A DNA stretch of 58,580 nt from Anaerolineales bacterium (GCA_016932165.1 JAFGDK010000019.1:1-58580), one strand, 5' to 3'. Numbered from the stretch's first letter, positions 35,745-44,898 are shown. The notes: generated by a model not told the origin, from the letters alone. Made by a program: numbers and translations.

Positions 35745-37463
35745 ATGCGTAAAGAGAAGTTGAGAAAATCTCTCGTTGAGGTTGGGGGGCTGCTGGTATT
35801 GGCAGCGATCCTTCTCGTGCCGCGTGCAAAAATGCTGGGGCAATATACATTTATCGATGAAGCCTACTATCTCAAGCACGGCGCCCGTTTTTATTGGGCA
35901 GTTGCCAACCAGGAATATGAAGGTACGGACCTGGTTGTGCATCCTGGAGTGACCACCAATTGGCTGGGTGCGGCTGCATTTTTTAAGGTGTATCCAGAGT
36001 TTGCAGAGGAGTATGGGGAACTGGAAATTCCGGATTTGATCCTGCGCAGGATGTTGAAGGGCCAAGATCTCAGTTTGAATTATGTTTTGATTTTTGCCCG
36101 GAGGAATGTAGTTCTATTTAACGCAATTTTCCTCCTGGTAGCCTATTTGCTGGCACGCAGGTTGTTCCCGATTTGGCTGGCTTTGCCTGGAATGATCCTG
36201 GCGGGTTTCTCTCCATTTTATTTTGAACACTCGCGCTTCTTGTTCGTGGATGGAATTCTCTCCACCCTGATGCTGGCCTCACTGCTGGCGATGCTGGTTT
36301 ATCTGAAAGAGAACCGGATTGGATGGCTGCTGTTCTCGGCTGTGCTGGGCGGTTTGAGCGTGCTGACTAAGGTGCCTGGGTTGATGTTGGTGGGATTTTT
36401 GGGGTTATTTGGTTTGATCGAATGGCTTGGTTCTCGGAGTGAGATCTTTTGGCCGCCACGGTCTTGGGGGGGGATGGGGAAACTTGTCGGGGCGGTTCTG
36501 CTCTGGCTGCTGGTTGCCCTGGCGGTGATAGCCCTGTTTTGGCCTGCCATGTGGCAGGCTCCCTGGGAAAAGCTGGGAAGGATCGCTTCATTTGTACTCG
36601 ACCAGGGGGGCGCTGATCTGATCTCGCCGATGTTCTTCAATGGGGAAATCAATCCCAGCGGTGTATTTGGGTGGGAGTATGCCAGTTATTACCTGATCAC
36701 TTATCTCTGGCGGGGTAGTCCGGTGACTCAGGCGGGGCTGCTGCTGCTGATCGCTGCCTATGTGTTGCGGAAACGGGTTCAATTGCCGGAAATCTCATGG
36801 CTGGTGGTAGGCAGGCTGGCTGTCTTTGGGCTGGGCTACATCCTGCTGATGACCCTGAGCGTGAAGAAATTTGACCGGTATATTCTGCCGTCTCTGCTGC
36901 CCCTGAACCTGATGGCGGCGGCGGGTTATTATCTATGGGTCAGGCGGCTGGTTGAACTGGTGACAAAACCATGGAAGAGACAGAATCTTCAGCATGGATT
37001 AATCCTCTTGGCTTTACTGGCAATTGCTGGCCTGCAAGTGCTGCTGGTATACCGGGTGTTTCCTTATGGGTTGAGCTACTACAATCCATTTATGGGCGGT
37101 ACACAGAGCGCGGTAGAAGTGATGATGGTGGGCTATGGGGAAGGCTTGGATCAGGCTGCGGAGTATCTAATGACTAAGCCGGGGAAGGTGGACCTGGTGA
37201 TCTACTCCTTTTATTCCAACGCGTTCGGGTTTCATTTCGACTGGCAGATCAACGAGATGCCCTGGTATGAGTGGGAATTCACTGATGAGGTGTTTGATGC
37301 AGATTACTGGGTGTTGTATCAATCGCAGAAGCAACGGGGGATGTCTGGCCCAGCCTTTGAGTATGTGGAGGGCTATCAGCCGGAGCATGTGGTAGTGATC
37401 AATGGGCTTGAGTATGCCTGGGTATATAATTTGGCTGAAATCCGGGCGAAAAAGGGAGATTAG
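35745..37463 (+). CDS. Polytopic glycosyltransferase (PMT/ArnT-like, GT39 or GT83 type)
   Basis: About 572 residues with roughly a dozen hydrophobic helices. The first outside loop carries FIDEAYYLKHGARF, where the Asp-Glu pair is the catalytic acidic motif of GT-C enzymes, and VVHPGVTTNWLGAAAFF nearby. LTKVPGLMLVGFLGLFGL and the KKFDRYILPSLLPLNLM segment are typical of this class. Such enzymes move sugars from polyprenyl-phosphate donors. The family's C-terminal soluble part is present (PWYEWEFTDEVFDADYW). AAGG lies seven bases before ATG 35745; an earlier ATG at 35709 has no site. Confidence 0.75.
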   Translation: MRKEKLRKSLVEVGGLLVLAAILLVPRAKMLGQYTFIDEAYYLKHGARFYWAVANQEYEGTDLVVHPGVTTNWLGAAAFFKVYPEFAEEYGELEIPDLILRRMLKGQDLSLNYVLIFARRNVVLFNAIFLLVAYLLARRLFPIWLALPGMILAGFSPFYFEHSRFLFVDGILSTLMLASLLAMLVYLKENRIGWLLFSAVLGGLSVLTKVPGLMLVGFLGLFGLIEWLGSRSEIFWPPRSWGGMGKLVGAVLLWLLVALAVIALFWPAMWQAPWEKLGRIASFVLDQGGADLISPMFFNGEINPSGVFGWEYASYYLITYLWRGSPVTQAGLLLLIAAYVLRKRVQLPEISWLVVGRLAVFGLGYILLMTLSVKKFDRYILPSLLPLNLMAAAGYYLWVRRLVELVTKPWKRQNLQHGLILLALLAIAGLQVLLVYRVFPYGLSYYNPFMGGTQSAVEVMMVGYGEGLDQAAEYLMTKPGKVDLVIYSFYSNAFGFHFDWQINEMPWYEWEFTDEVFDADYWVLYQSQKQRGMSGPAFEYVEGYQPEHVVVINGLEYAWVYNLAEIRAKKGD

Positions 37464-37496
37464 GGAAAAAACATTAGAATCAGTGCGTCGGGATTA

Positions 37497-37525
37497 TTGA
37501 CAACCCCGCCCAACCTCGATATAAT
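37497..37525 (+). promoter_or_regulatory. Consensus promoter of the rplU operon
   Basis: TTGACA (37497-37502), 17 bases, TATAAT (37520-37525), a full match to the sigma70 consensus. Confidence 0.92.
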
Positions 37526-37701
37526 TCCTTCCGCTTACTGCCCCGGCAACGGCTGGGGCTGTATATTGTGTCTTGTCACATTAACAGGTAAATAAGGTTT
37601 GCTCAGCAAGCCTTTACCCCCAACTTCCCCGCTCACTGGCGGAGGCCTGACAGGCGAAAGGACGCGGGATGAGTGGTGAAGTGAAGATTGGAGGAACAAT
37701 C
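37526..37701 (+). promoter_or_regulatory. Long leader of the rplU-rpmA-rpmE transcript
   Basis: About 170 untranslated bases with at least two hairpins, GCCCC(10)GGGGC near 37540 and GGCCTG-A-CAGGC near 37645. GGAGG lies eight bases before rplU. A ribosomal-protein autoregulatory leader is possible; no Rfam match can be shown by eye. Confidence 0.4.
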
Positions 37702-38067
37702 ATGAAGTATGCTATCGTGCAAAGCGGCGGCAAGCAATATAAAGCTGTCGAAGGCGCCACCATTGAAGTGGACCGCCTGCCCCTTGAAGTGGGCAAAAAA
37801 TTGGATATCAGCGAGGTTCTGCTGATTTCCGATAAGGGCAAGATCACCGTTGGAACCCCTACCGTTAGCGGGGCAAAGGTTTCTGCCACCGTGGTAGATC
37901 AGTTCAAAGCTCCGAAGATCATTGTCTTTAAGTATAAGTCCCGCCAGCGCTATCGCGTAAAGCAGGGCCACCGACAGCAGTACACCCGGCTGATGATCGA
38001 TAAGATCACCGCCAAAGCTGCCAAAAAGCAAGAAACAGAAACCAAAGCCGAGACCCTGGAAGAATAG
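37702..38067 (+). CDS. rplU: 50S ribosomal protein L21
   Basis: 121 residues. MKYAIVQSGGKQYKAVEG, the VLLISDKGKITVGTP middle and KYKSRQRYRVKQGHRQQYTRL are the L21 signature. It ends with an acidic tail (KKQETETKAETLEE). The start at 37702 is set by GGAGG eight bases upstream; an earlier in-frame ATG at 37669 would add 11 residues not present in the family. Confidence 0.97.
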   Translation: MKYAIVQSGGKQYKAVEGATIEVDRLPLEVGKKLDISEVLLISDKGKITVGTPTVSGAKVSATVVDQFKAPKIIVFKYKSRQRYRVKQGHRQQYTRLMIDKITAKAAKKQETETKAETLEE

Positions 38068-38095
38068 GGTTTTGGGACAGGAATGAGAGGTAGAA

Positions 38096-38365
38096 ATGGC
38101 TCATAAAAAAGGCGGCGGTTCATCCCGCAATGGTAGAGACAGCGAATCAAAACGCTTGGGCGTGAAGCGCTATGGTGGTGAGTATGTAATTCCAGGCAAT
38201 ATCCTGGTGCGCCAGCGCGGTACTAAAATATTTCCCGGCCGTAACGTTGGTATGGGCAAAGATCACACTCTGTTTGCCAAGAGCGAAGGTGTGGTTGTGT
38301 ATGAAAATATTCGCGGCGGCAAGAAGAGTGTACGTGTGGAACCGGTTGCCACTTCTGGCGACTAG
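38096..38365 (+). CDS. rpmA: 50S ribosomal protein L27
   Basis: 89 residues. It begins [20 protein letters not shown], with no Firmicutes-type cleaved N-terminal extension, and continues with the [23 protein letters not shown]-type core. It sits near the peptidyl-transferase centre. It lies 28 bases after rplU, the standard order. Confidence 0.98.
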   Translation: MAHKKGGGSSRNGRDSESKRLGVKRYGGEYVIPGNILVRQRGTKIFPGRNVGMGKDHTLFAKSEGVVVYENIRGGKKSVRVEPVATSGD

Positions 38366-38392
38366 TCCGACGCATTTGAAAGGTTTATACAG

Positions 38393-38857
38393 ATGAAAGA
38401 AAACATTCATCCGACATATTTCCCTGAAGCACGTGTAACTTGTGCCTGTGGTGAGACCTGGACGGTTGGCTCCACGAAGAAAGAGATCCGTGTGGATATT
38501 TGCTCTGCCTGTCACCCATTCTTCACCGGCGAGCAGCGCATTGTGGACACCGAAGGTCAGGTGGACCGCTTCTACAAGCGGCTTGAAGCCCGGCAGCAGT
38601 ACGTGGCGGAGAAAGAAAGCCGTGAGACCTCCAAGACTTCTCCCAACCGCCTGCTGGAAGAGTTTGAAGTGGCTGCGCGTGCCACCAAATTGCTGGTGGA
38701 TGCTGGATTGGCTACCGCTGGCGATTTGATTGCCAAATTGGAAGAAGGCGGCGATGAGGCTGTGCTGGCAATTGACGGTTTTGGCCGAAAATCGCTGGCC
38801 GATTTCAAGAAAGCTATGCGCCGCATGGGCTACGAGCTCCCCGGAGAGGAAGCATAG
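38393..38857 (+). CDS. rpmE: Ribosomal protein L31 fused to an RNA-polymerase alpha-CTD-like HhH domain
   Basis: 154 residues, twice the normal L31. Residues 1-70 are zinc-type L31: [13 protein letters not shown], then CACGETW and the [12 protein letters not shown] ribbon Cys pairs. A charged linker follows. From about 85 to 150 the sequence aligns with the alpha subunit C-terminal domain: [26 protein letters not shown] and [20 protein letters not shown]. By eye the Arg of E. coli Arg265, and the Lys-Ser of Lys298-Ser299, are matched. It is cotranscribed with rplU and rpmA. A strong terminator (38883) ends the unit. Confidence 0.85.
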   Translation: MKENIHPTYFPEARVTCACGETWTVGSTKKEIRVDICSACHPFFTGEQRIVDTEGQVDRFYKRLEARQQYVAEKESRETSKTSPNRLLEEFEVAARATKLLVDAGLATAGDLIAKLEEGGDEAVLAIDGFGRKSLADFKKAMRRMGYELPGEEA

Positions 38858-38882
38858 GGTTATTAAAAAAAATTGAGAGAAA

Positions 38883-38909
38883 AACGCCTTCATCATGAAG
38901 GCGTTTTTT
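38883..38909 (+). terminator. Terminator of the rplU-rpmA-rpmE operon
   Basis: AACGCCTTCAT-C-ATGAAGGCGTT (38883-38905), a near-perfect stem, followed by five more bases mostly T. Confidence 0.92.
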
Positions 38910-39000
38910 CTTTTGAGACCTCTCTACCAGTGGCTTCGCAGTCTGCCTTTTCCCTGCCGGTGAAAATGGTAGAGGATAAGGCATGGTTTTTCCCTCATGC

Positions 39001-39029
39001 TTGTCATCCCCTCTAACATCAAGTACACT
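39001..39029 (+). promoter_or_regulatory. Promoter of the tdk-hpt-cca-like unit
   Basis: TTGTCA (39001-39006), 17 bases, TACACT (39024-39029), about 80 bases before tdk. Confidence 0.5.
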
Positions 39030-39107
39030 AGGCATAGTTCCAACGCTTAATCGGAAATCGATCAGATTTAACAACTGGCAGCTATTATTTATATTTAAGA
39101 GGTGTAT

Positions 39108-39686
39108 ATGACAGAGAAAACAGGTTCCGTAGAAGTGATTACTGGCTCGATGTTCTGCGGCAAAACAGATGAAATGATCCGCCGGCTGCGCCGGGCAGAG
39201 ATTGCCAGGCACAAGGTGCAGGTCTTCAAGCCAGCGATCGATACCCGTTATGATGCGGTCAAGGTGGTTTCTCATGCGGGCAGCCATTTCGATGCCATCC
39301 CGATCAAGAACTCTGAAGATATCCGCGCCAATCTGGCCGCTGAAACCACGGTGGTGGCGATTGATGAAGCCCAATTTTTGGATGCAGGGATTATTGATCT
39401 GGTGAATGAATTGGCGGAAAAAGGACTGCGAGTGATTGTCAGCGGATTGGATCTGGATTTCAGGGGGGAACCCTTTGGATCAATGCCGGTGCTGATCTCT
39501 CAGGCTGAGAATGTCAGTAAACTGCATGCGATCTGTATGGTCTGCGGCAAGGATGCATCCCGCACCCAGCGTCTGGTCAACGGCAGTCCGGCAAAGTATG
39601 ATGACCCGGTGGTGATTGTCGGCGCGGATGAGATGTATGAAGCCCGCTGCCGAAGATGCCACCAGGTGCCGGGAAAGCGGGGATGA
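39108..39686 (+). CDS. tdk: Thymidine kinase
   Basis: 192 residues of the type II (small, zinc-containing) family. P-loop [14 protein letters not shown] near 12-25, DEAQFLD near 88, [12 protein letters not shown] lasso region near 110-122, and zinc Cys pairs CMVCG and CRRCHQ. ATG 39108 follows AGAGGTG; a GTG two codons earlier falls inside that site. The hpt start lies right after its stop, and the unit handles nucleoside and base salvage. Confidence 0.96.
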   Translation: MTEKTGSVEVITGSMFCGKTDEMIRRLRRAEIARHKVQVFKPAIDTRYDAVKVVSHAGSHFDAIPIKNSEDIRANLAAETTVVAIDEAQFLDAGIIDLVNELAEKGLRVIVSGLDLDFRGEPFGSMPVLISQAENVSKLHAICMVCGKDASRTQRLVNGSPAKYDDPVVIVGADEMYEARCRRCHQVPGKRG

Positions 39687-40253
39687 ATGATGCCTTCGGA
39701 AACATATAAAAAATATCTCAAAGAGGTTTTGGTCACGGAGGAGGATCTGAAGAGGCGGGTGGCCGAATTGGGCCGTCAGATCAGCAGTGATTATGCTGGG
39801 GAAGAACTGCTGATGGTCTGCGTGCTGCGCGGCGGAGTGATGTTTCTGACTGATCTGATGCGCGAGTTGACCATTCCGCATATGATTGATTTTATGGCGC
39901 TGTCCTCCTATGGGGTGGGGCGGCGTGAATCTTCTGGCACCGTACGTATCACCATGGACCTGAACATGGATATCTACGGCAGGAATGTTCTGATTGTGGA
40001 AGACATTGTGGACAGCGGTTATACCATGTGTTCGCTGCTGGAGGTGCTGGAGACCCGCCATCCTAAAAGCCTGAAAATATGCACGTTGCTGGATAAAGCG
40101 GCCCGGCGAGAAGTGGATATCAAACTGGATTATGTCGGTTTTGATATTGAAGACAAGTTCGTGTTTGGGTATGGGCTGGATCTGGATGAATTCTACCGAG
40201 ACCTGCCGTTCGTGGGTGTTGTAGATTTGGATGTGTACTCTCCGAAGGAATAG
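39687..40253 (+). CDS. hpt: Hypoxanthine phosphoribosyltransferase
   Basis: 188 residues. The PRPP motif VLIVEDIVDSGYTM (about 105-118) and the GGVMFLTDLMREL substrate loop are characteristic, and DYVGFDIEDKFVFGYGLD closes the catalytic core. It salvages hypoxanthine and guanine to nucleotides. Start codons ATG at 39687 or the adjacent ATG 39690. Purine salvage here contrasts with the degradative genes at 0.5-11 kb. Confidence 0.94.
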   Translation: MMPSETYKKYLKEVLVTEEDLKRRVAELGRQISSDYAGEELLMVCVLRGGVMFLTDLMRELTIPHMIDFMALSSYGVGRRESSGTVRITMDLNMDIYGRNVLIVEDIVDSGYTMCSLLEVLETRHPKSLKICTLLDKAARREVDIKLDYVGFDIEDKFVFGYGLDLDEFYRDLPFVGVVDLDVYSPKE

Positions 40254-40258
40254 GGCTA

Positions 40259-41773
40259 TTGGTGAGTGGTAAGTTGAGTTTATCCCCGCTGGTGGGCAAG
40301 ATTGCTGAATTGCTGGCAGGGAAATCCGTGGAATTGGGGGGAATCTATCTGGTTGGGGGGGCTGTCCGTGATGGATTATTGGGCTGGTCATCCCATGATC
40401 TGGACTTTGTGGTCAATGAGGATTCTTTGGAGACTGGCCGGAAGGTAGCGGATGCGCTCGGCGGTGCATATTTTACCCTGGATGAGGAATTCCAGGTGGG
40501 GCGAGTGGTCTTGACCCCGGAAAATCAACCCCGGCAGATCTTCGATTTTGTTAAGTTACAGGGGAAGGACCTGGTGGATGACCTGCAAAACCGGGATTTC
40601 TCGATCAATGCAATGGCTGTCTCCCTGGCTGAAATGGATACGTTGATTGATCCTCTTGGCGGGGCAAGTGATCTGCTGCAACGGCGGTTAAATGCCTGCT
40701 CGGAGGAATCTTTACGCAGCGATCCGGTGCGGGTGCTGAGGGCAGTTCGGATGTCGGCAAAATACCAGCTCGCGATTGCGCCTAAAACCCGGCAGTTGAT
40801 CGTTGAGTCGGTACCAAGCCTGGTTGATGTTTCAGCTGAACGCCTGCGGGATGAGCTTTTTAAGATACTGGACAGCCCCAGACCTTCTGCCAGCCTGAGG
40901 ATCTTGGACAGGTTGGGGGCGATGGAAATAATTCTCCCGGAAATTGCAGAGTTGAAGACTGTGAGCCACGCTCCCCCGCACATTTATGATCTGTGGGAAC
41001 ACACCCTGCACACGGTCGAGGGGCTGGAAGAAATATTGCAGCTGCTGGATGAGCATTATGTCCATGACAATCAATCGGGAGGAGACTTATTCAGCGGACT
41101 GGTTTCGCAGCGTCTGGGTCGTTACCGGAAGCAGATCAGTGCCCATATGGCAGAGGAACTGGTGCCGGAGCGGACTGCCCGGCCGCTGATCTTTTTAGCC
41201 GCGCTGCTGCACGATATCACCAAACCGGCACACCTCACGGTTGAGGAGGGTGGCCGCATCCGGTTTACCGGTCATGAAGCCAGCGGGGCGGAATTTGCGG
41301 CGCATTTCGGTGCCAGGTTGAAACTGAGCAGAGCTGAAATCCACCGCCTGAGACGTACAATCGCGGATCATGCCCGTCCCTGGTATTTGGCTAAACTTGA
41401 GGCTGGGCCCAGCAAGAAGGCTATCTACCATTTCTGGCGGGACAATCGGGATACCGGGATTGACATCTGCCTGCTGGAGCTGGCTGACTTGCGCGGTGTA
41501 TACGGTTATACCTTGAGCAAAGAGATAATGGAACAGCATTTGGATGCAGTTAGAACGCTTTTGGAAGGGTATTTCGAAACCCCGCAGTTAGCTTTGCCCA
41601 AGGCGCTGCTGGATGGGAATGCGTTGATTGCCAGATTGGGGATCAAACCCGGCCCGGTGGTCGGTGAGGTGCTTAATGCACTGATTGAGGCGCAGGTGGA
41701 GGGGGAAGTGCAGACCCGGGAGCAGGCTTTGGAGTTTGCTGCAGAGTACCTATCAAATTTGAACGAAAACTAG
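40259..41773 (+). CDS. CCA-adding / poly(A) polymerase-type nucleotidyltransferase with HD domain
   Basis: 504 residues. IYLVGGAVRDGLLG and DLDFVV (about 29-50) form the class II nucleotidyltransferase active site. LVDDLQNRDFSINAMAV and DPLGGASDLLQRRL are signature helices, followed by SDPVRVLRAVRMSAKY. A C-terminal HD-type domain begins near residue 230, with HIYDLWEHTLHTVEGL, LLHDITKP and HEASGA. It may repair tRNA 3' ends with or without phosphatase activity. TTG at 40259 or GTG at 40262 is the start. Confidence 0.88.
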   Translation: MVSGKLSLSPLVGKIAELLAGKSVELGGIYLVGGAVRDGLLGWSSHDLDFVVNEDSLETGRKVADALGGAYFTLDEEFQVGRVVLTPENQPRQIFDFVKLQGKDLVDDLQNRDFSINAMAVSLAEMDTLIDPLGGASDLLQRRLNACSEESLRSDPVRVLRAVRMSAKYQLAIAPKTRQLIVESVPSLVDVSAERLRDELFKILDSPRPSASLRILDRLGAMEIILPEIAELKTVSHAPPHIYDLWEHTLHTVEGLEEILQLLDEHYVHDNQSGGDLFSGLVSQRLGRYRKQISAHMAEELVPERTARPLIFLAALLHDITKPAHLTVEEGGRIRFTGHEASGAEFAAHFGARLKLSRAEIHRLRRTIADHARPWYLAKLEAGPSKKAIYHFWRDNRDTGIDICLLELADLRGVYGYTLSKEIMEQHLDAVRTLLEGYFETPQLALPKALLDGNALIARLGIKPGPVVGEVLNALIEAQVEGEVQTREQALEFAAEYLSNLNEN

Positions 41774-41865
41774 TACTCCTGGGTGGGAACCCAGGCATCG
41801 CTTTCATCGTTCTTATTGCGTATACTAAGACCAGTAGATTCACGCGTGGAACACAGGAGAACTCA

Positions 41866-42657
41866 ATGAAAACTAAAAGTTTATTAATTTTTGGCTTGCT
41901 GATGATTTTTCTGGCAGCCTGTGCGGGAAATGTTCAACCGGCGGATGGCGCAGAGAATGAAGTGAGCGGGATAGAAGCCGAGAATGCTGTCAACCGGGAA
42001 CCAAGTGATGCGGGGTTTGGACCAGAGTCGGATATGGTTAAGGTGTCCATGTTGATTGCCCCTGACCTGGTGGACTGTGAAGGGGGCGCCGGTCCGCAGA
42101 AATGTATGCAGGTTAAGTTTGGGAATGACGAAGACTGGCAGTTCTTTTACACCCAGATTGAAGGCTTTGAGTACCAACCAGGATACCGCTATTCGCTGCT
42201 GGTAAAACAGGTTGAGGTAGAGAATCCGCCTGCAGATGGCAGTTCGCTGCGGTATGTGCTGGTGGAAGTGATCTCCCAGGAGGAGGCATTGATGGAAGAA
42301 TCTGGAAATCTGGATGGACGAACCTGGAAATTACTGAGTATGGGAAGTGAATCTGGGCAGCGCAATATTGTCAGGGGCGGGGAGGCTACCTTCACGTATG
42401 ATCCAGAGACCGGGCTGGTGGCTGGCACCACGGGCTGCAATAATTACTTCGGTCCGGTAGAGATTGATGAGGAAACCAAGATGCTGACCTTTGGCCCTCT
42501 GGGGATGACCCGGATGGCTTGCCGGGGAGACCTCAACCAGCAGGAGATTGATTTTATGTCTCTTCTGGAAAGTGTGACTCACTTTGCCGTCGAAGGCGAC
42601 CGGCTGGTGCTCTACACTGAAGGGGAGGATGTGCTGGTGTTTGAACCTGGGGATTAA
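41866..42657 (+). CDS. META / DUF4377 domain lipoprotein
   Basis: 263 residues. The signal peptide ends in the lipobox LAAC (Cys about 19), followed by an acidic linker. The first domain (VSMLIAPDLVDCEGGAGPQ to VLVEVISQE) matches DUF4377: FFYTQIEGFEYQPGYRYSLLV. The second is META/HslJ-like (DGRTWKLLSM..., GTTGCNNYFG, GMTRMACRG). In other bacteria META proteins are linked to heat or drug stress and pathogen surface functions. It lies on the outer face of the membrane. No partner gene is evident. Confidence 0.85.
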   Translation: MKTKSLLIFGLLMIFLAACAGNVQPADGAENEVSGIEAENAVNREPSDAGFGPESDMVKVSMLIAPDLVDCEGGAGPQKCMQVKFGNDEDWQFFYTQIEGFEYQPGYRYSLLVKQVEVENPPADGSSLRYVLVEVISQEEALMEESGNLDGRTWKLLSMGSESGQRNIVRGGEATFTYDPETGLVAGTTGCNNYFGPVEIDEETKMLTFGPLGMTRMACRGDLNQQEIDFMSLLESVTHFAVEGDRLVLYTEGEDVLVFEPGD

Positions 42658-42710
42658 GTCGGATTTTTCCAACGAGTTCTTCACCTTTAGATTCAAAATT
42701 TTTGGAATAA

Positions 42711-42748
42711 GGGCGGGTTCCGATTGAATTTCAATCGAGAACCCGCCC
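42711..42748. terminator. Bidirectional terminator hairpin (GGGCGGGTTC family)
   Basis: GGGCGGGTTC (42711-42720) / GAACCCGCCC (42739-42748) plus an inner CGATTG/CAATCG, one bulged A. It lies between the convergent META lipoprotein and xseB genes. T6 follows on the plus side at 42755. Confidence 0.8.
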
Positions 42749-42809
42749 TCACCATTTTTTGATTGATCTTGATGATTCCCCCTTGTTGGATTGATCTGTT
42801 TGGCAGTAT

Positions 42810-43016
42810 TTACTCTGGGATATCCAGGGTTTCAATCTTGAGTTCGGCTTCTTCTAAAAGTTTTTGGCAATGCTGGTAAAGGGCCTGGCCGCGTTGGTAT
42901 AGCTTGAGAGTCTCATCCAGCGACTTTTCACCAGATTCCAGGGTATTGATCAGGGCTTGGAGTTCTTCAAAAGCTTGCTCGTAGCTCAGGGAAGTAATTT
43001 CAGTTGATTTGCTCAT
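42810..43016 (-). CDS. xseB: Exodeoxyribonuclease VII small subunit
   Basis: 68 residues. LSYEQAFEELQALINTLESGEKSLDETLKLYQRG is the family helix pair. It associates with XseA in several copies and its start overlaps the end of xseA by 17 bases. Confidence 0.95.
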   Translation of the reverse strand: MSKSTEITSLSYEQAFEELQALINTLESGEKSLDETLKLYQRGQALYQHCQKLLEEAELKIETLDIPE

Positions 43017-44244
43017 TTTTTTCTTCCTTTGCGGTCACACGGGCATCAAAACTGCCATCCCGGACCTGCACGTGGATTTGGTTTCCGGGTTGGATATCTT
43101 TCAGACTGGTCACTGGTCTCCCGCCGCTGGAGACAGCCGCATAACCGCGTCTGAGCACGTTTTGTGGGCTCAGGGAATCCAACTGCTGTGACAGGCCAGA
43201 CAGGCGTGTTTGTTGGAGTTTAATGTGATGCTGCAGGGCGCGCTCTCCCCGGCGGAAAAGTTCATCCAGGGTTTGGCGTCCGGCAGCCAGCTGCGCTGCA
43301 GGGGATACCTGTTGGAGGCGGCTGGCGGTTTGTCCAAGCGCCCAGCGCTGCTCGTTGAGGCGGTCTTTGATCTGACGCTGGAGGGTTTCTCGGCGTTCAA
43401 GCAAGATGCCAGCCAGTTCAATTTGATCGGGTACAGCCAGTTCTGCCGCGGCTGTTGGGGTAGGAGCACGCAGATCAGCCACAAAGTCTGAGATGGTGAA
43501 GTCAATTTCATGGCCCACGCCGCTGATCACCGGCGCGTCGGAGGCAAAGATCGCCCGGGCGACGATTTCTTGATTGAAGGCCCATAGGTCTTCGATCGAG
43601 CCGCCGCCGCGGCCTACCAGGATGACATCCGGTTGTATCTGCTGGTTGAGGGCATGGATGGCGCTGGCGATCTCCCCGGGGGCTGCGTCTCCTTGCACGG
43701 CAGCCGGGGCCAGCACTACCCTGGCCAGAGGATAACGCCGCTTGAGGGTGTTGAGGATATCCTGGATGGCGGCCCCGGTGGGTGAGGTGACGACCCCAAT
43801 CACGGCGGGCATCTCTGGGATGGGGCGTTTATGCGCCGGGTCGAATAGTCCCTCTGCTTCCAGTTTATTTTTCAGGCGGTTGAACTCCTGGTATAGCAGC
43901 CCTTCCCCGGCGGGGCGGATCTGGTCGGCATACAGTTGGTATTGCCCGGCAGCCTCATACACACTGATGCTACCGTGAACTTCTACTGCCATGCCGTCCT
44001 GCGGGATGGCGGCCAGCCTAGCGGTCTGGCTGCGCCACATGACACAGCGGATGGCTGCCTGTGAATCCTTGAGGGTGAAATAGAGATGCCCGGATTTGGG
44101 ACGCGAGAGATTAGAGATCTCTCCCTCTACCCAGATATCCTGCAGAAGTGAGTCGCCTTCCAGCAGGGTGCGCAGGTAGGTGTTGATCTCAATGATCGAA
44201 TAGCTGCGCTTAGGCTCCGGGAAGAGGGATAACTGCTCACTCAT
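43000..44244 (-). CDS. xseA: Exodeoxyribonuclease VII large subunit
   Basis: 414 residues. An N-terminal OB fold (QDIWVEGEISNLSRPKSGHLYFTLKD) precedes the catalytic region with VIGVVTSPTGAAIQDI, VILVGRGGGSIEDLWAFN and GVGHEIDFTISDFVAD. A long coiled coil and a short C-terminal domain (NVLRRGYAAVSSGG) follow. It degrades single-stranded DNA from both ends and aids mismatch repair. Together with xseB it forms an operon. Confidence 0.96.
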   Translation of the reverse strand: MSEQLSLFPEPKRSYSIIEINTYLRTLLEGDSLLQDIWVEGEISNLSRPKSGHLYFTLKDSQAAIRCVMWRSQTARLAAIPQDGMAVEVHGSISVYEAAGQYQLYADQIRPAGEGLLYQEFNRLKNKLEAEGLFDPAHKRPIPEMPAVIGVVTSPTGAAIQDILNTLKRRYPLARVVLAPAAVQGDAAPGEIASAIHALNQQIQPDVILVGRGGGSIEDLWAFNQEIVARAIFASDAPVISGVGHEIDFTISDFVADLRAPTPTAAAELAVPDQIELAGILLERRETLQRQIKDRLNEQRWALGQTASRLQQVSPAAQLAAGRQTLDELFRRGERALQHHIKLQQTRLSGLSQQLDSLSPQNVLRRGYAAVSSGGRPVTSLKDIQPGNQIHVQVRDGSFDARVTAKEEKNEQIN

Positions 44245-44412
44245 GCAAAAGAGAATACTCTGGAAGATTGGAAAGTGTCAAGGGATAGGTGGTGAATAGT
44301 GGTTTGTTTCTTAGTTTTTAGGGGGTGAACAGGTTAAAGTGTGTCTCTCCAATGCACCAATTACAGTAATGACTAAACGACAATCCTACTAGCAGACTAA
44401 CCGACTAACCGT

Positions 44413-44418
44413 TATACT
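44413..44418 (+). promoter_or_regulatory. -10 box directly before the HIT gene
   Basis: TATACT ends six bases before the ATG at 44425 with no ribosome binding site between. No good -35 is visible. Degenerate GACTAA-type repeats fill 44371-44409. Confidence 0.4.
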
Positions 44419-44424
44419 ATTTCT

Positions 44425-44898
44425 ATGAAACATCTCTGGTCTCCCTGGCGGATGGGGTATATTATGTCTCAAAAAGAGGATGAATGCGTGTTCTGCAAGG
44501 CGCTGGCTGAAGAGGATGGTCCTGAAAATGGGATCCTGTTCCGGGGGGAAAGAGCGTTTGTGATCCTCAATACCTTCCCCTATACCAATGGACATATTAT
44601 GGTGCTGCCGTACCAGCACGTATCAGACCTGGATGATCTTGATCCGGTAATTCGGGCGGAAATGTTTGAACTGGTCAATCATGTCAGCGTGACACTGAGG
44701 AAGGTCTACCACCCGGAGGGGTTTAATATTGGGATCAATATGGGGGAGGCGGCCGGGGCGGGGATTGAAGCTCATATCCACCTGCATGTGGTGCCGCGCT
44801 GGAGAGGGGATACCAACTTCATGACCGCCATCGGGCAGACGCGGGTGATGCCGGAATCGCTGGAGGAAACCTACCGGCGGGTGCGGGAGGCTTGGTAG
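44425..44898 (+). CDS. HIT-family hydrolase/phosphorylase
   Basis: 157 residues. CVFCKALAE is the N-terminal zinc-type Cys pair, LNTFPYTNGHIMVLPYQH the conserved strand, and HIHLHVVPRW (about 118-127) the histidine triad with the nucleophile. The closest recognised group is bacterial AP4A phosphorylase-like HIT proteins. The start codon is immediately preceded by a -10 box, which suggests a leaderless mRNA. It is divergent from xseA. Confidence 0.9.
   Translation: MKHLWSPWRMGYIMSQKEDECVFCKALAEEDGPENGILFRGERAFVILNTFPYTNGHIMVLPYQHVSDLDDLDPVIRAEMFELVNHVSVTLRKVYHPEGFNIGINMGEAAGAGIEAHIHLHVVPRWRGDTNFMTAIGQTRVMPESLEETYRRVREAW

Noticed and set aside
41778-41796. Hairpin CCTGGGT/ACCCAGG after the CCA-type enzyme
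   Set aside because: Short stem, no T-run, so not supported as a terminator.
41836-41854. parS-like sequence (ATTCACGCGTGGAACA)
   Set aside because: The centre is ACGCGT rather than CACGTG and the arms do not match symmetrically; probably chance near the lipoprotein gene.
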